In this document: positions 1 to 8,284 of the stretch, one piece after another
How the letters are laid out: every line of letters starts with the position of its first letter
Position numbering within the stretch: position 1 is the stretch's first letter
From: Spirochaetota bacterium
GTDB taxonomy: Bacteria > Spirochaetota > JAGLSM01 > JAKPMW01
Assembly: GCA_031283155.1 (NCBI GenBank)
Contig: JAITCI010000003.1
Span: forward strand, 1 to 64,000
Length of the DNA: 64,000 nt
Direction: 5' to 3'
The notes under the pieces: generated by a model
Told to the model about the DNA's origin: nothing
Seen by the model: only the letters and a program-made list of their open reading frames with translations
Databases searched by the model: none
Position numbers and translations under genes: made by a program

Positions 1-86
1 TCTGAAATCCCGAACTCAGTACAGAGCTGATTGAATGGCTTTTCTCGCTTCAGCATCTCGCTTATGAAGCGCTCTCTTTGATCCAT
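1..86 (-). CDS. IS481-type transposase, N-terminal fragment (cut by window edge)
   Basis: Reading the minus strand from an ATG at 86 gives 28 residues starting MDQRERFISEMLKREKPFNQ and continuing with LCTEFGIS. This is the helix-turn-helix start typical of IS481-family DDE transposases (a family pattern of the form GEKxxxxLCxEFGISxKTGY). A strong ribosome binding site, AAGGAG, lies about 9 bases upstream of the ATG. The rest of the gene, including the catalytic rve domain, is outside the window. The element end should fall between 87 and 190, just ahead of yajC. The family call rests on a short N-terminus only. Confidence 0.65.
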   Translation of the reverse strand, partial: MDQRERFISEMLKREKPFNQLCTEFGIS

Positions 87-190
87 GACACTGGTCTCCT
101 TCCACGGCATAGCGATCACTTGCCTTTGATGTCATTTTTCCATAATTTTCGGGTATCTCTGGTTTTTCCCATGTCCATGAAGGAGTTCGT

Positions 191-520
191 ATGGATACTC
201 TTCTTATGCTCGCGCAGTGCGCGCCCGGGCAGCAAAATCAGGCGCAGGGCGGGAGCAGCATCATGTTTCTGGTGATGATGGTGGCTCTGATAGGCATCAT
301 GTATTTCATCGTGTACCGCCCGCAGATGAAGGCGCGCAAAAAGCTCGAGGCCTCCATCCGGGAGATCAAAAAGGGCGACCGCGTGCTTGTTTCGGGCGGC
401 TTTTACGGCACCGTTGTTGGTACAGGCGAGACGTCGGCCATTTTGGAGATCGACAAGGAAAAAGGGGTCAAGGTAGAAATCAATAAATCCATGATTGCTC
501 AGGTTATGCCCAAAGAATAG
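191..520 (+). CDS. yajC: Sec translocon accessory subunit YajC
   Basis: This 109-residue protein has one N-terminal membrane segment (about residues 24-44) followed by the YajC signature around YRPQMKARKK and a small basic cytoplasmic domain with the GDRVLVSGGFYGTVVG motif. YajC associates with SecD and SecF at the inner membrane and assists SecYEG-driven export. The start is set by an AAGGAGTT site just upstream of the ATG. It heads an apparent operon with a small membrane protein, secD and secF. An IS481-type element lies about 100 bases upstream, so the native promoter must be within that gap or be supplied by the element. Confidence 0.93.
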   Translation: MDTLLMLAQCAPGQQNQAQGGSSIMFLVMMVALIGIMYFIVYRPQMKARKKLEASIREIKKGDRVLVSGGFYGTVVGTGETSAILEIDKEKGVKVEINKSMIAQVMPKE

Positions 521-553
521 GCTTGCCTCTGTCAGGTTTGCGAGGAGAATGCG

Positions 554-892
554 GTGTGGAAGTCGGGAACATCCTCCATATTGCTTTTGGTATGCGTTCT
601 CGTATCGGGCGCGGCAGCTCCAGTTTCCGCAGTTGAGGATCTCAACCGCGAATTTACCGAAAACTTTTTCCGCCTGAGCGCGGACGACGACGACGCCAAA
701 CTGCGGATTACCGCAGGCGAGGCGAAATCCAACGAGGGCGCGGTCTCGGCGGCGGCAAAAACCAACGAAACAAGCGAGTCGGGCGGGCCTTCCTGGGTCG
801 GTAAATTTTTACAGCTTTCCATTGTATTTCTGCTCGGTCTTATAGTGTATCTCTTGTCAAAAAAAAAGCGCGCCCGAGGGCGTTTCGAGTGA
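554..892 (+). CDS. small exported single-pass membrane protein between yajC and secD
   Basis: The 112-residue product starts at GTG, with GAGGAG seven bases upstream. It has a signal-peptide-like N-terminus (about residues 8-26), an acidic and Ala/Ser-rich middle, one membrane helix (about residues 82-100) and a short basic tail (KKKRARGRFE). This topology is reminiscent of FliO-type proteins, but no diagnostic motif is present and I do not assign a family. Tight spacing to yajC (33 bp) and secD (18 bp) implies co-transcription and a possible role as an extra subunit or assembly factor of the SecDF-YajC complex. That role is inference from position only. Confidence 0.7.
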   Translation: MWKSGTSSILLLVCVLVSGAAAPVSAVEDLNREFTENFFRLSADDDDAKLRITAGEAKSNEGAVSAAAKTNETSESGGPSWVGKFLQLSIVFLLGLIVYLLSKKKRARGRFE

Positions 893-910
893 AGCATTTG
901 CGGAGGCTCC

Positions 911-2545
911 ATGAAATTTAAATTTCGTTCCAGTGTGATTATTATCGTCCTGCTTCTCTGCTGGTGGGGGCTGAATGATACCATTGAGTGGTATTTTGTC
1001 CTGCCCGAAGCCGAGAAGGATCTGATTGGCCTCTCTATAGAAGAGATCGATCAGCTTCCGAAAGAGCAAAAGGAAAAGGTGTTATTCCTGAAGGATAAAC
1101 GCCGCCGTGTTCTGAACCTCGGTCTTGACCTGCAGGGCGGGTTGTACCTTGTTCTCGGTTTGAATGACGAGCAATTCGCTAAATATCTTGCGGACAAATA
1201 TACCGAAGTTCTCCAGAGCAGTACCATGCGGGGCGTTTCGGCGCGCGATCCCGAATTCCAAACCGAACTCGCCAAAAAAATCGCCGAGGAAAAATCCCGC
1301 GAGCAGGACGCCGCGATCCTCTCCGCCTATAACCGCATCGGCAACCGTATCGATCAGTTCGGCGTTTCCGAGCCGCTGGTGCAAAAGGGTTCCGATAACC
1401 GCATCTATATCAGTCTTGCGGGCATCAAGGATCCGCAGGCCGCCGAGGAGATCGTTTCCAAGGCAGGCCGGCTCACATTCCAGTTGTATGATCTGGATAC
1501 CCAAACCCGTTTTGTCCGGCAATACCGCGATACGCGCCCCGAACTTCTGGCTGCCTCCGACGACGGGCGCGGGCTGGTTGCGATAGACGCGGAGATCCCG
1601 AAAGATTTTGAGATGCCGGAGGGTACCGCGCTCTACTGGCTCTGGTCGCGCGATCAGTTTGACGTGCCGCAAAAAAAGGGCGGACTCTTCATTTTTAACG
1701 AAACCCTGATGGACGGGCGGTATATCCGCGAGGCGCGCCCCTCCTACGACCAATACTCCAGCGAGGTGCATGTATCCTTCATCCTGCGTGACGAGGGCGT
1801 CGATCTTTTCGCGCGCGTCACTGGCGATAATATCGGGAAGCACATGGCCATCGTTCTCGACGACAAGGTGCAGTCCTATCCGGTTATCCAGGGGCGCATC
1901 CCGGGCGGGTCGGGGCAGATCACCGGCAATTTTACGCTCGAAGAGGCGAAGAACCTGGCCGCGATCCTCTCCGCCGGGAGTTTTGACGTTGGCCTCAAGA
2001 TCGAAGAGAAGCGCTCCGTCGGGCCCTCGCTTGGCCGCGATTCGATAGTCGCGGGATTCCAGGCGGCGGTCATTGGGTTCCTGCTGATCGTGGTTTTTAT
2101 GGCCATTTACTACAAATACTGCGGCGTCATCGCCGACGTTTCGCTTTTGCTCAATTTTGTGATCGCGATTACGGTGATGATTCAGCTACAGTCAACCTTA
2201 ACCCTGCCGGGTATCGCCGGTTTGATCCTGATGCTGGGTATGGCGGTGGACGCGAATGTTCTTATTTATGAACGCATACGCGAGGAGCTGCGCAAGGGAG
2301 ATATAACCCTGCGCGTGGCCATCGATAGAGGCTTTGGGCGGGCGTTTGTAACCATCCTCGATTCCAACCTCACCACCCTGCTTGCGGCTCTGGTGATGAT
2401 GCAGCTCGGCAGCGGAACCGTAAAGGGGTTTGCGGTGACACTCTTCATCGGTATTTTAACCTCCATGTTTACCGCCCTGTTTGTGACGCGCTACCTTGTT
2501 GACGGCTCCGTGAGCCTCTTTAAGATGAAGCGTTTGCCAATCTGA
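911..2545 (+). CDS. secD: protein translocase subunit SecD
   Basis: SecD is an RND-family inner-membrane protein that uses proton motive force to complete preprotein export. The 544-residue product has an N-terminal membrane helix (residues 8-24), the GLDLQGG signature at about residues 71-77, a large periplasmic region and the C-terminal RND membrane bundle with the conserved stretch GLILMLGMAVDANVLIYERI. Length is within the normal range for an unfused SecD. The ATG follows a GGAGG site at 902-906. It is separated from secF by 18 bp, so both subunits should be made from one transcript. Confidence 0.97.
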   Translation: MKFKFRSSVIIIVLLLCWWGLNDTIEWYFVLPEAEKDLIGLSIEEIDQLPKEQKEKVLFLKDKRRRVLNLGLDLQGGLYLVLGLNDEQFAKYLADKYTEVLQSSTMRGVSARDPEFQTELAKKIAEEKSREQDAAILSAYNRIGNRIDQFGVSEPLVQKGSDNRIYISLAGIKDPQAAEEIVSKAGRLTFQLYDLDTQTRFVRQYRDTRPELLAASDDGRGLVAIDAEIPKDFEMPEGTALYWLWSRDQFDVPQKKGGLFIFNETLMDGRYIREARPSYDQYSSEVHVSFILRDEGVDLFARVTGDNIGKHMAIVLDDKVQSYPVIQGRIPGGSGQITGNFTLEEAKNLAAILSAGSFDVGLKIEEKRSVGPSLGRDSIVAGFQAAVIGFLLIVVFMAIYYKYCGVIADVSLLLNFVIAITVMIQLQSTLTLPGIAGLILMLGMAVDANVLIYERIREELRKGDITLRVAIDRGFGRAFVTILDSNLTTLLAALVMMQLGSGTVKGFAVTLFIGILTSMFTALFVTRYLVDGSVSLFKMKRLPI

Positions 2546-2563
2546 GCATAAAGGGGACTGCAT

Positions 2564-3883
2564 ATGATAAAAACGAATATCGATTTTATGGGGATGCGCA
2601 AATATGTCTTTGTGCTCTCGGGGACGCTCATACTCTTCTTTCTGCTGTCGATCTTTGTATTCATCGGCTTTAACCAGGGTATAGATTTTTCCGGCGGGCT
2701 CACCGCGAATCTCACGATCAATTTTAAGGAATCCGATATAGGGATGCTGCGCGATCTCTTCGGTAACGTCAGGCTTGAGCGGCGCTTTGGCGCGCAGGCA
2801 CAGGTTCCCGAAGCAGAGACGCCCGATGCGCAGGAAGAGGCCGCAGCCGATGGGCCGAATGTTTTTTATGAGAACCTGGGAACCAGTATCTCCGGCTTTG
2901 AAACCCGCGATACAAAGTCGTACCCAAGCGCAACCTACGTCATCCGCATCAAAAATATGGAGGGCGTGGACAAGGATCAGATCGAAGGGGCTCTCACATC
3001 CATCCTCGCGGCCAATTTCCCGCCCAAAACGCGCATCTCTTTTTCCGTGTTTTCGCGCGATTCTGCGGATACCGGCGCGGGGCTGGACGCGATGCTGCAG
3101 GCCTACCAAATGGAGGGGAGCGCCCAAAGCAGCGTCATCGAATTGCGCGATGGCGAGCAGGTGACAACGCGCAAGCTCTTTGTGGTCAGCAAGGATTTTG
3201 AGACCCTCCCCATGAGCGAGATGGAGTACAGGAATGGCATCACGCGGCTCTTGCTGGCTAATCCCAATTACGATCTGGAAGAAGCGGTGGAATTTACCTC
3301 ATCCATCGACTGGGGTTCGTTCAATTCCGTTTCCTCCACCATCGGCGCGGAACTCGAGAGTTCCGCTGTTTGGCTTTCCATCGTTTGCGTTTTGATAATG
3401 CTGTTCTATATCGCTATCCGCTTTGATTTTCGCTTCGGCATCGGGGCGGTTGCGGGGCTTGTCCATACCATGCTGATAGTTCTTGGTTTTATTTCTGTCA
3501 CGGGGCGCGAGATGAATGTTACGGTTGTGGCTGCCGTCCTGACCATATTCGGATACGCGATCAACGACACCATAGTGGTTTTTGACCGCATCCGTGAAAA
3601 TCTGCAATTCTCGCGCAAAGAGGATCTGCTTATGGTTATCAACCGCAGCGTGAACGAAACCATTTCGCGGACGATCATCACCTCAGGTACAACGCTCTTC
3701 GCGGCTTTCTCTATCTATATTTTCGCGGGAGAGGTGCTGCGCGATTTTGCCTTCGCGCTGATCATCGGGGTCATCTTCGGCACCTACACCTCCACATTTA
3801 TCGCCGCGCCGGTTTATTATTTCATGGAGAAGTACACCAACAAGAAATTACACGCGCATACCGGACACGCCCAAAAGGCGTAA
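2564..3883 (+). CDS. secF: protein translocase subunit SecF
   Basis: SecF pairs with SecD in the accessory translocase. The 439-residue protein carries the GIDFSGG signature at about residues 39-45 and the C-terminal RND helices containing TIFGYAINDTIVVFDRIREN. It is longer than the roughly 310-residue E. coli protein. The extra length lies largely between residues 70 and 200 in the periplasmic loop and includes an Ala/Glu-rich stretch (PEAETPDAQEEAAAD). The extension is a plausible lineage feature. The operon ends here at a cluster of hairpins facing a convergent gene. Confidence 0.96.
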   Translation: MIKTNIDFMGMRKYVFVLSGTLILFFLLSIFVFIGFNQGIDFSGGLTANLTINFKESDIGMLRDLFGNVRLERRFGAQAQVPEAETPDAQEEAAADGPNVFYENLGTSISGFETRDTKSYPSATYVIRIKNMEGVDKDQIEGALTSILAANFPPKTRISFSVFSRDSADTGAGLDAMLQAYQMEGSAQSSVIELRDGEQVTTRKLFVVSKDFETLPMSEMEYRNGITRLLLANPNYDLEEAVEFTSSIDWGSFNSVSSTIGAELESSAVWLSIVCVLIMLFYIAIRFDFRFGIGAVAGLVHTMLIVLGFISVTGREMNVTVVAAVLTIFGYAINDTIVVFDRIRENLQFSRKEDLLMVINRSVNETISRTIITSGTTLFAAFSIYIFAGEVLRDFAFALIIGVIFGTYTSTFIAAPVYYFMEKYTNKKLHAHTGHAQKA

Positions 3884-3889
3884 GCGGGG

Positions 3890-3959
3890 TAGAACATCCT
3901 GTTCTAGTACACAGATGTACTGCACCGAGCGCGTACATGGATGTACGCTCTTGCTCGGG
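3890..3959. repeat. cluster of three adjacent hairpins between convergent genes
   Basis: Three short palindromes lie back to back: TAGAACA-TCC-TGTTCTA (3890-3906), GTACA-CAGA-TGTAC (3907-3920) and GCGTACA-TGGA-TGTACGC (3931-3948). The last is enclosed by a further pair of arms, CCGAGC at 3925-3930 and GCTCGG at 3953-3958. The block sits between the 3' ends of secF and the minus-strand CheB-like gene and could act as a two-way transcription end. There is no long T run, so ordinary intrinsic termination is uncertain. These are members of the ACA...TGT hairpin family seen elsewhere in the window. Confidence 0.75.
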
Positions 3960-5045
3960 CTAACGCGGTTTTGCTGTTTTAGGAGCGGTGGCTGCTTTTT
4001 TTCTGGCTTCCGAAAGCCTGATTATATTGCTGATGCGTTTGCCGAGGCGTGGGAGCGGAACCAGTTCGCTCAGCATCGAGAGTTCAATCGCCTGGAGTAC
4101 GCGCTCCGGCGCGGCGCTTGTTTCGGGGTGCTGCCCGAGGCTGAGCGCTCCCTTGCTTCGGAGCAGGCGAAGACCCGAAACCCCATCGTTGCCGCAGCCC
4201 GTCATCAGCACGCACAAAGCCTCAGACCCGCAGGTGTCCGCCAGGGTGCGAAAGAGGTAATCGATGGATGGGATCTGCCCTGATACCGTATCGGCGAATG
4301 TATGCTCAATGAGAAGCCGCTTGTCGCATTTAATAACGCCCATCTGCATCGCGCTGGAGGCGAGGATTAAGCGCCCGGGAAGGATCTCAAGGTGATGCCG
4401 CGCGAGATGCACCTCAATCGGAGAACGCTCGGCTATCGCCTGCGAGAGCGGCGCAATAAAAAGAGGCGGCGCCTGCAGCACGGTCAGACAGGCGATCTTG
4501 AGGCGTTTCGGAAGCTGAGGAATCAGGGCGAGCAGCGCCTTTGTGCCGCCTACTCCCAGGCCCAGCGCAATAATGTTTATGTGGCTTGCGACGCTTGTGA
4601 TCTGTTTCGCCTCAAACTTGTTCAGCGCCGCGCGATCCGGGAGAGGCCATTTGCGGGCATACGCGCTTACGCTTTCCGCGAGACACGCCGAGAGCAGGTT
4701 GGGATCCATCTGGAGGTTTTCTGACGGCCGCGGCAAAAAATCCTCAGCCCCCGCGTCCAGTCCTTCGAGCATACTCCGCATCGACTCAAGCTTCGGATCG
4801 CAGAGAAGGATAATGGGCGGGTGTTCGGGGGTTTCGACAATGGTTTGAATGGCCGAACGAGCGCTGTCGGTCTCGTTATCGAGAAGCACCAGGGAGATTT
4901 CGCGAAAATCGTAATCGGATATCTCGTGCGGCTGGCAGCTCGCGAGTCTGAGCGTAGAATTATGGAGAGAACGCAAAAGCCGAGCTATTCCCGTTGTTAC
5001 CTGGTTTTCGGTCGTCACAAGCAGAATATTGGTACTCGAAGTCAT
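3960..5045 (-). CDS. CheB-like protein with inactive methylesterase and degenerate receiver domain
   Basis: The 361-residue protein has a receiver-like domain (about residues 5-115) followed by a CheB C-terminal domain (about residues 155-345). CheB normally removes methyl groups from chemoreceptors using Ser-His-Asp. Here the GASTGG nucleophile motif reads GLGVGGT (Ser replaced by Gly) and the QHMP histidine is replaced by Ala (LQAPP), while the Asp region TGCGNDG is kept. The receiver lacks the usual acidic pair after the first strand (ILLVTTEN), and the conserved Lys-Pro reads RP. It is therefore probably a non-catalytic binding or signalling protein. The chosen ATG (5045) follows GGGGACTGGAG closely. 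A TTG at 5072 would add nine residues. Confidence 0.8.
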   Translation of the reverse strand: MTSSTNILLVTTENQVTTGIARLLRSLHNSTLRLASCQPHEISDYDFREISLVLLDNETDSARSAIQTIVETPEHPPIILLCDPKLESMRSMLEGLDAGAEDFLPRPSENLQMDPNLLSACLAESVSAYARKWPLPDRAALNKFEAKQITSVASHINIIALGLGVGGTKALLALIPQLPKRLKIACLTVLQAPPLFIAPLSQAIAERSPIEVHLARHHLEILPGRLILASSAMQMGVIKCDKRLLIEHTFADTVSGQIPSIDYLFRTLADTCGSEALCVLMTGCGNDGVSGLRLLRSKGALSLGQHPETSAAPERVLQAIELSMLSELVPLPRLGKRISNIIRLSEARKKAATAPKTAKPR

Positions 5046-5168
5046 AGTCTCCAGTCCCCGGAGGATACTCAAAGATAATAAGGATTTGCGCCCGGGTGCA
5101 AATCCAATGACTTGCCGCCGCTTTCACGGTTGCAGGTATGCAAATTCTTTTTTCAGTGCTAAATTTCA

Positions 5169-5669
5169 ATGATGTGCGCGCGACAAAAAGCCCTTCTCCT
5201 TGTATGCTTGCTTGGCGCGATCTATCCCGGCGCGTGTACTTCTTTCTCTCTGCGCGGAGACTGGAATCATCAGATTCGCGTCAGCGGTAAAACAAGTTCA
5301 CGCGAGTACCGCGAAGAAGGACTCCTGGTGTATCAGGGACGGCTCATCCCGGACAATTACCGGGCGATAGTCTGCCCGATTGGGAGCTTTGTATACCGCC
5401 GCCAGCCCGCGCTTGTGAATTCCTCCAGCGGCTGGCTGCGCGATGAAGCAAAGATGGATTCCTTAAGCGCCGCGAAAAAGCAGACTTCCGGAAAATCGGG
5501 CGCAGCCTTCACGGGCGACGACGCGCGGCAGGGCTGGTACGAGGCGGGCTTCTTCGCGCGCAAGCCGGGAACGCCGGTATCCTGGATATGGGTGGATTTT
5601 GGGAGCAAGAGTTACTGGATTAAGTCCGAGGGCGTATTTTATTATTCCACAATTCTTTCAAAGACGTAA
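5169..5669 (+). CDS. putative lipoprotein, function unknown
   Basis: The 166-residue product begins with a hydrophobic signal sequence ending IYPGACTS, a relaxed spirochaete-type lipobox with Cys at about residue 23. The mature part contains several aromatic pairs and ends with WIWVDFGSKSYWIKSEG. I do not recognise a family. It is a single gene closed by the strong hairpin terminator at 5668-5693. The start could be either of two adjacent ATG codons at 5169 and 5172. The ribosome binding site is weak. Confidence 0.75.
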   Translation: MMCARQKALLLVCLLGAIYPGACTSFSLRGDWNHQIRVSGKTSSREYREEGLLVYQGRLIPDNYRAIVCPIGSFVYRRQPALVNSSSGWLRDEAKMDSLSAAKKQTSGKSGAAFTGDDARQGWYEAGFFARKPGTPVSWIWVDFGSKSYWIKSEGVFYYSTILSKT

Positions 5670-5693
5670 AAAGCCCGCTTATCGCGGGCTTTT
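5668..5693. terminator. bidirectional intrinsic terminator
   Basis: The arms AAGCCCGC and GCGGGCTT pair around a TTAT-type loop, with A residues on one side and T residues on the other. The hairpin lies between convergent genes ending at 5669 and 5718 and can serve both. Confidence 0.9.
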
Positions 5694-5717
5694 CGGGATG
5701 CAGCTTGGTTCGCAAAT

Positions 5718-6476
5718 CTACAGCTCAAAGCGAAAATCGTCGAAATAATAATCCCACACTGCCCAATTGGAAAACGTGCCGTAATAGCGGATACGCATCA
5801 ACTTTCCCTGGGTATCAAAGCCAAGGGGAAGGGCGATTTCGACCTTTTGCCAGTTGTTGTTGATACCTGTGGTTTCGAGAAATTGAATGACGCCGGTGGT
5901 AAAATCCCAATTCCCTTCTGTTTTCCATTCGCCGGCGGCGTAGGGGCTTTGAATGGTATTTCTGAGATAGAACACAGGGCTGTCCGGTGCCGGTTCGCCG
6001 GCACCAAAGGCGATAGCCAATGCGAAGGGAGTGCCTTTTATGGTACCCTTCCGGATCTGGAACGAAAATTTGCTGTACCCCGCGCTGCTGACCATCGCGG
6101 GCGACACATACGCGATGCAGTTACTGGTCAGTCCTGTAAAGTCGTTTACGGTATACAGATTCATGGATGAATATGGGCTTGTGTAATAACTCGTGCTGTA
6201 CCTTGCGTATGTATTGCCCGTAGACGGATTCCCCACCGTCACATCAGCACCGGCCGATCCGCCCGAAAAATCCGCGCCCGGGAAAGCCAAAATGAAAGGT
6301 GCCAGGCTCGAGGCGTTGCTTCCCGAACCCGCCGACCCGGGTACGCTTGCGCTGCCTGGCGTACTGACTGCGTTTCCGTCTCCCGAACTTGATCCCTCTC
6401 CTTCATCCAGCTCTCCGCAGGCCGCGAAAGCCAGAATGCAGAGCGCCGCAAAAATGCAGAATAAATGCTTATACAT
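5718..6476 (-). CDS. putative surface lipoprotein with a C-terminal jellyroll-like domain
   Basis: The start is an ATG at 6476 preceded by AAGGAG. Longer in-frame extensions upstream are not credible. The 252-residue product has a signal peptide ending LAFAACGEL, with the lipidated Cys at about residue 20. A Ser/Gly-rich tether (to about residue 60) leads to a beta-rich domain ending DYYFDDFRFEL, a C-terminus resembling carbohydrate-binding or CIA30-like jellyroll folds. Binding of a glycan is therefore possible, but this is inferred only from the pattern. It likely sits on the outer surface or in the periplasm, tethered by its lipid. Confidence 0.75.
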   Translation of the reverse strand: MYKHLFCIFAALCILAFAACGELDEGEGSSSGDGNAVSTPGSASVPGSAGSGSNASSLAPFILAFPGADFSGGSAGADVTVGNPSTGNTYARYSTSYYTSPYSSMNLYTVNDFTGLTSNCIAYVSPAMVSSAGYSKFSFQIRKGTIKGTPFALAIAFGAGEPAPDSPVFYLRNTIQSPYAAGEWKTEGNWDFTTGVIQFLETTGINNNWQKVEIALPLGFDTQGKLMRIRYYGTFSNWAVWDYYFDDFRFEL

Positions 6477-6711
6477 TACCGTCTCCTTATTTAATTGAAT
6501 TTGCGGTAAAAATCCGATCTGAATACACCGATTAACCTTGAATATAACGTATTTAAAAAAATTTTTCATGCTTCGCATTAATGTTTATACGGCAGTACGT
6601 TCTCCAAATATGGGTCGCGGCTGCGGTTATATGGTTGAACGGCAGAACTCTTGTCTGCGCGGTCAGGCTGCGCAGTGTATGTTGTATGCTATCCTGCTCC
6701 CAGAAAAAAAA

Positions 6712-7512
6712 TTATAAATAACACCGCAGTTCCTCGCCGGGCTTGCCCGCGTATAACTCGATATACGGTTTTACCGTACTGGACTCGATCTTGGGGAAGA
6801 GTACCTCCTCAACCTGAAAAAAGCCGACGGAGCTGGACATCAGCACGGTGATTTTGAGCGGGCAGCGCGTTCCGGGTTCAAGCAGCAGATCCTCGATGGC
6901 GGCAGCCGAATATTGATGAATATCGCCCGGCTTGGGTTCGTGATTGAGAATCATCGGGATGCGCGCGCGCCCCTTTTTCATGTCGCAGCCGTCGGCGATC
7001 AGGATCGTCCCCGCCTCGAGGGTGTGGACGCGCCGCGATGCCATATGCCCCGCTATACATTCCAGACTCACCGAGCGGATCGCTATTCTGCGCAGCATTT
7101 CCCCCGGGTACATCAGCGCGAGCAGCCGGTCGATGATGGGCAGCGCGAGCATGGTTCCGATGCGTTCATGCGCCTCGCGGCCAACGGTCATGCCTATATC
7201 GTGCAGCATCGCCGAAAGCACAAGAGCCATCTGCGCGTCCGTATAGGTATAGGGCCCTTCGCGTTCCAGATTAAATTCTATGTTTGCCGTATGCAGAATA
7301 TTTGCGATTACCAGCGCGTTCCGCGCGGCGGTGCGCATATGGACTGCGCCGTGGTCGTTATAATGCATCCGGTTCAGCGAGACCATATTGGCGTAATCCT
7401 GCAGCGCGCGCACCTCTTCGTCGTCGCAGAGCAATGCAAACAGCTCGGACGCCTTCCCGCCGAGGAGTTCCTGAATGCTTGCCTCAAGCTGCTTTTCCTT
7501 TGCCGATTTCAT
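6712..7512 (-). CDS. HD-domain metal-dependent phosphohydrolase
   Basis: The ATG at 7512 is chosen because GAGGAGG precedes it. The 266-residue protein shows the HD superfamily ligands in order: NDHG (about residue 51), LSAMLHDIG (about residue 103), GHMAS and IADGCD. Such domains hydrolyse phosphomonoesters or nucleotides such as cyclic dinucleotides using two metals. The C-terminal 80 residues (from about PKPGDIHQ) form a separate domain I do not recognise. The gene stands alone between two exported-protein genes, so the substrate cannot be deduced. Confidence 0.85.
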   Translation of the reverse strand: MKSAKEKQLEASIQELLGGKASELFALLCDDEEVRALQDYANMVSLNRMHYNDHGAVHMRTAARNALVIANILHTANIEFNLEREGPYTYTDAQMALVLSAMLHDIGMTVGREAHERIGTMLALPIIDRLLALMYPGEMLRRIAIRSVSLECIAGHMASRRVHTLEAGTILIADGCDMKKGRARIPMILNHEPKPGDIHQYSAAAIEDLLLEPGTRCPLKITVLMSSSVGFFQVEEVLFPKIESSTVKPYIELYAGKPGEELRCYL

Positions 7513-7667
7513 GGCTGCCTCCTCGTTACGCATTGATTCTAGCGCAGGGACTCGTTTCTGTAAATATGCAGACTCCCGCACTGAAATAAATAATGCCCTG
7601 TTTACAAAAACAAATACTATTATTGTATCAGAAAGTTTTGCCGTAAACTCAAATGAGGAGAATTTTT

Positions 7668-8183
7668 ATGAAAAAATTACTTCTTGCTTTTGTACTTTTG
7701 GCAGCACTCTCAGTTCCTGTTTTCGCAGATGGGAATATCCGCATCGCCGGCAGTCTGGATCTGGGCAACTCCTGGAACAGCGGTTTAGGCATATCTGCTC
7801 ATGCGATTTACGCGCCTTTTATAATCGATAACATCCTGCGGGTTGGCGCCGGCGCAACATTCCAGCTTCCTCTGGGCGATGTTTCGCAATTTGCTGTCTA
7901 CGCATCCGGCTTCTGGTATCCCATACCCACCTTCGTCCAGGACAAAAAAACCGCATGGTACGACAGATGGTATGTTAAATTCAATCTGGGATTCAACTTC
8001 CCACTTATCGCGGACAGCAGCTACGCCAGCCCCGGCGGCGGCTTGTATTGGGGCTGGGGCACCGGCTACGAAATCACAGATACCTTCTTTGCGGAAATTC
8101 TCCGGGGAGTGTATGCCTGGTCGCATGGCGGAGCATCGTATGGGTACTCCATTCTTCATCTCACCTTTGGCGCTAAGTTCTAG
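7668..8183 (+). CDS. putative outer-membrane beta-barrel protein
   Basis: The ATG at 7668 follows GAGGAG by seven bases. The 171-residue product has a clear signal peptide (KKLLLAFVLLAALSVPVFAD) and a mature part of alternating aromatic/glycine strands ending in HLTFGAKF, the aromatic C-terminus expected of a small outer-membrane barrel. No named family was recognised. It is monocistronic, closed by the hairpin terminator at 8205-8237. Confidence 0.75.
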   Translation: MKKLLLAFVLLAALSVPVFADGNIRIAGSLDLGNSWNSGLGISAHAIYAPFIIDNILRVGAGATFQLPLGDVSQFAVYASGFWYPIPTFVQDKKTAWYDRWYVKFNLGFNFPLIADSSYASPGGGLYWGWGTGYEITDTFFAEILRGVYAWSHGGASYGYSILHLTFGAKF

Positions 8184-8204
8184 CCTTCGCAAGAGCGTAC
8201 ATCC

Positions 8205-8237
8205 AGCCTTTCTGTGCGGACAGAGGGGCTTTTTTTA
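8205..8237 (+). terminator. intrinsic terminator after the barrel gene
   Basis: Imperfect arms beginning AGCC and ending GGGGCT (inner TTCTGT/ACAGA) are followed by a run of seven T residues. Confidence 0.8.
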
Positions 8238-8284
8238 TACGTCAGTCTGCCTATATTTATGTATGCTGAAAAAAGGAGTTTTTG

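Noticed and set aside
78-275. 65-codon plus-strand frame before and over the start of yajC
   Set aside because: It overlaps the transposase start and yajC in another frame and has no ribosome site. YajC is well supported.
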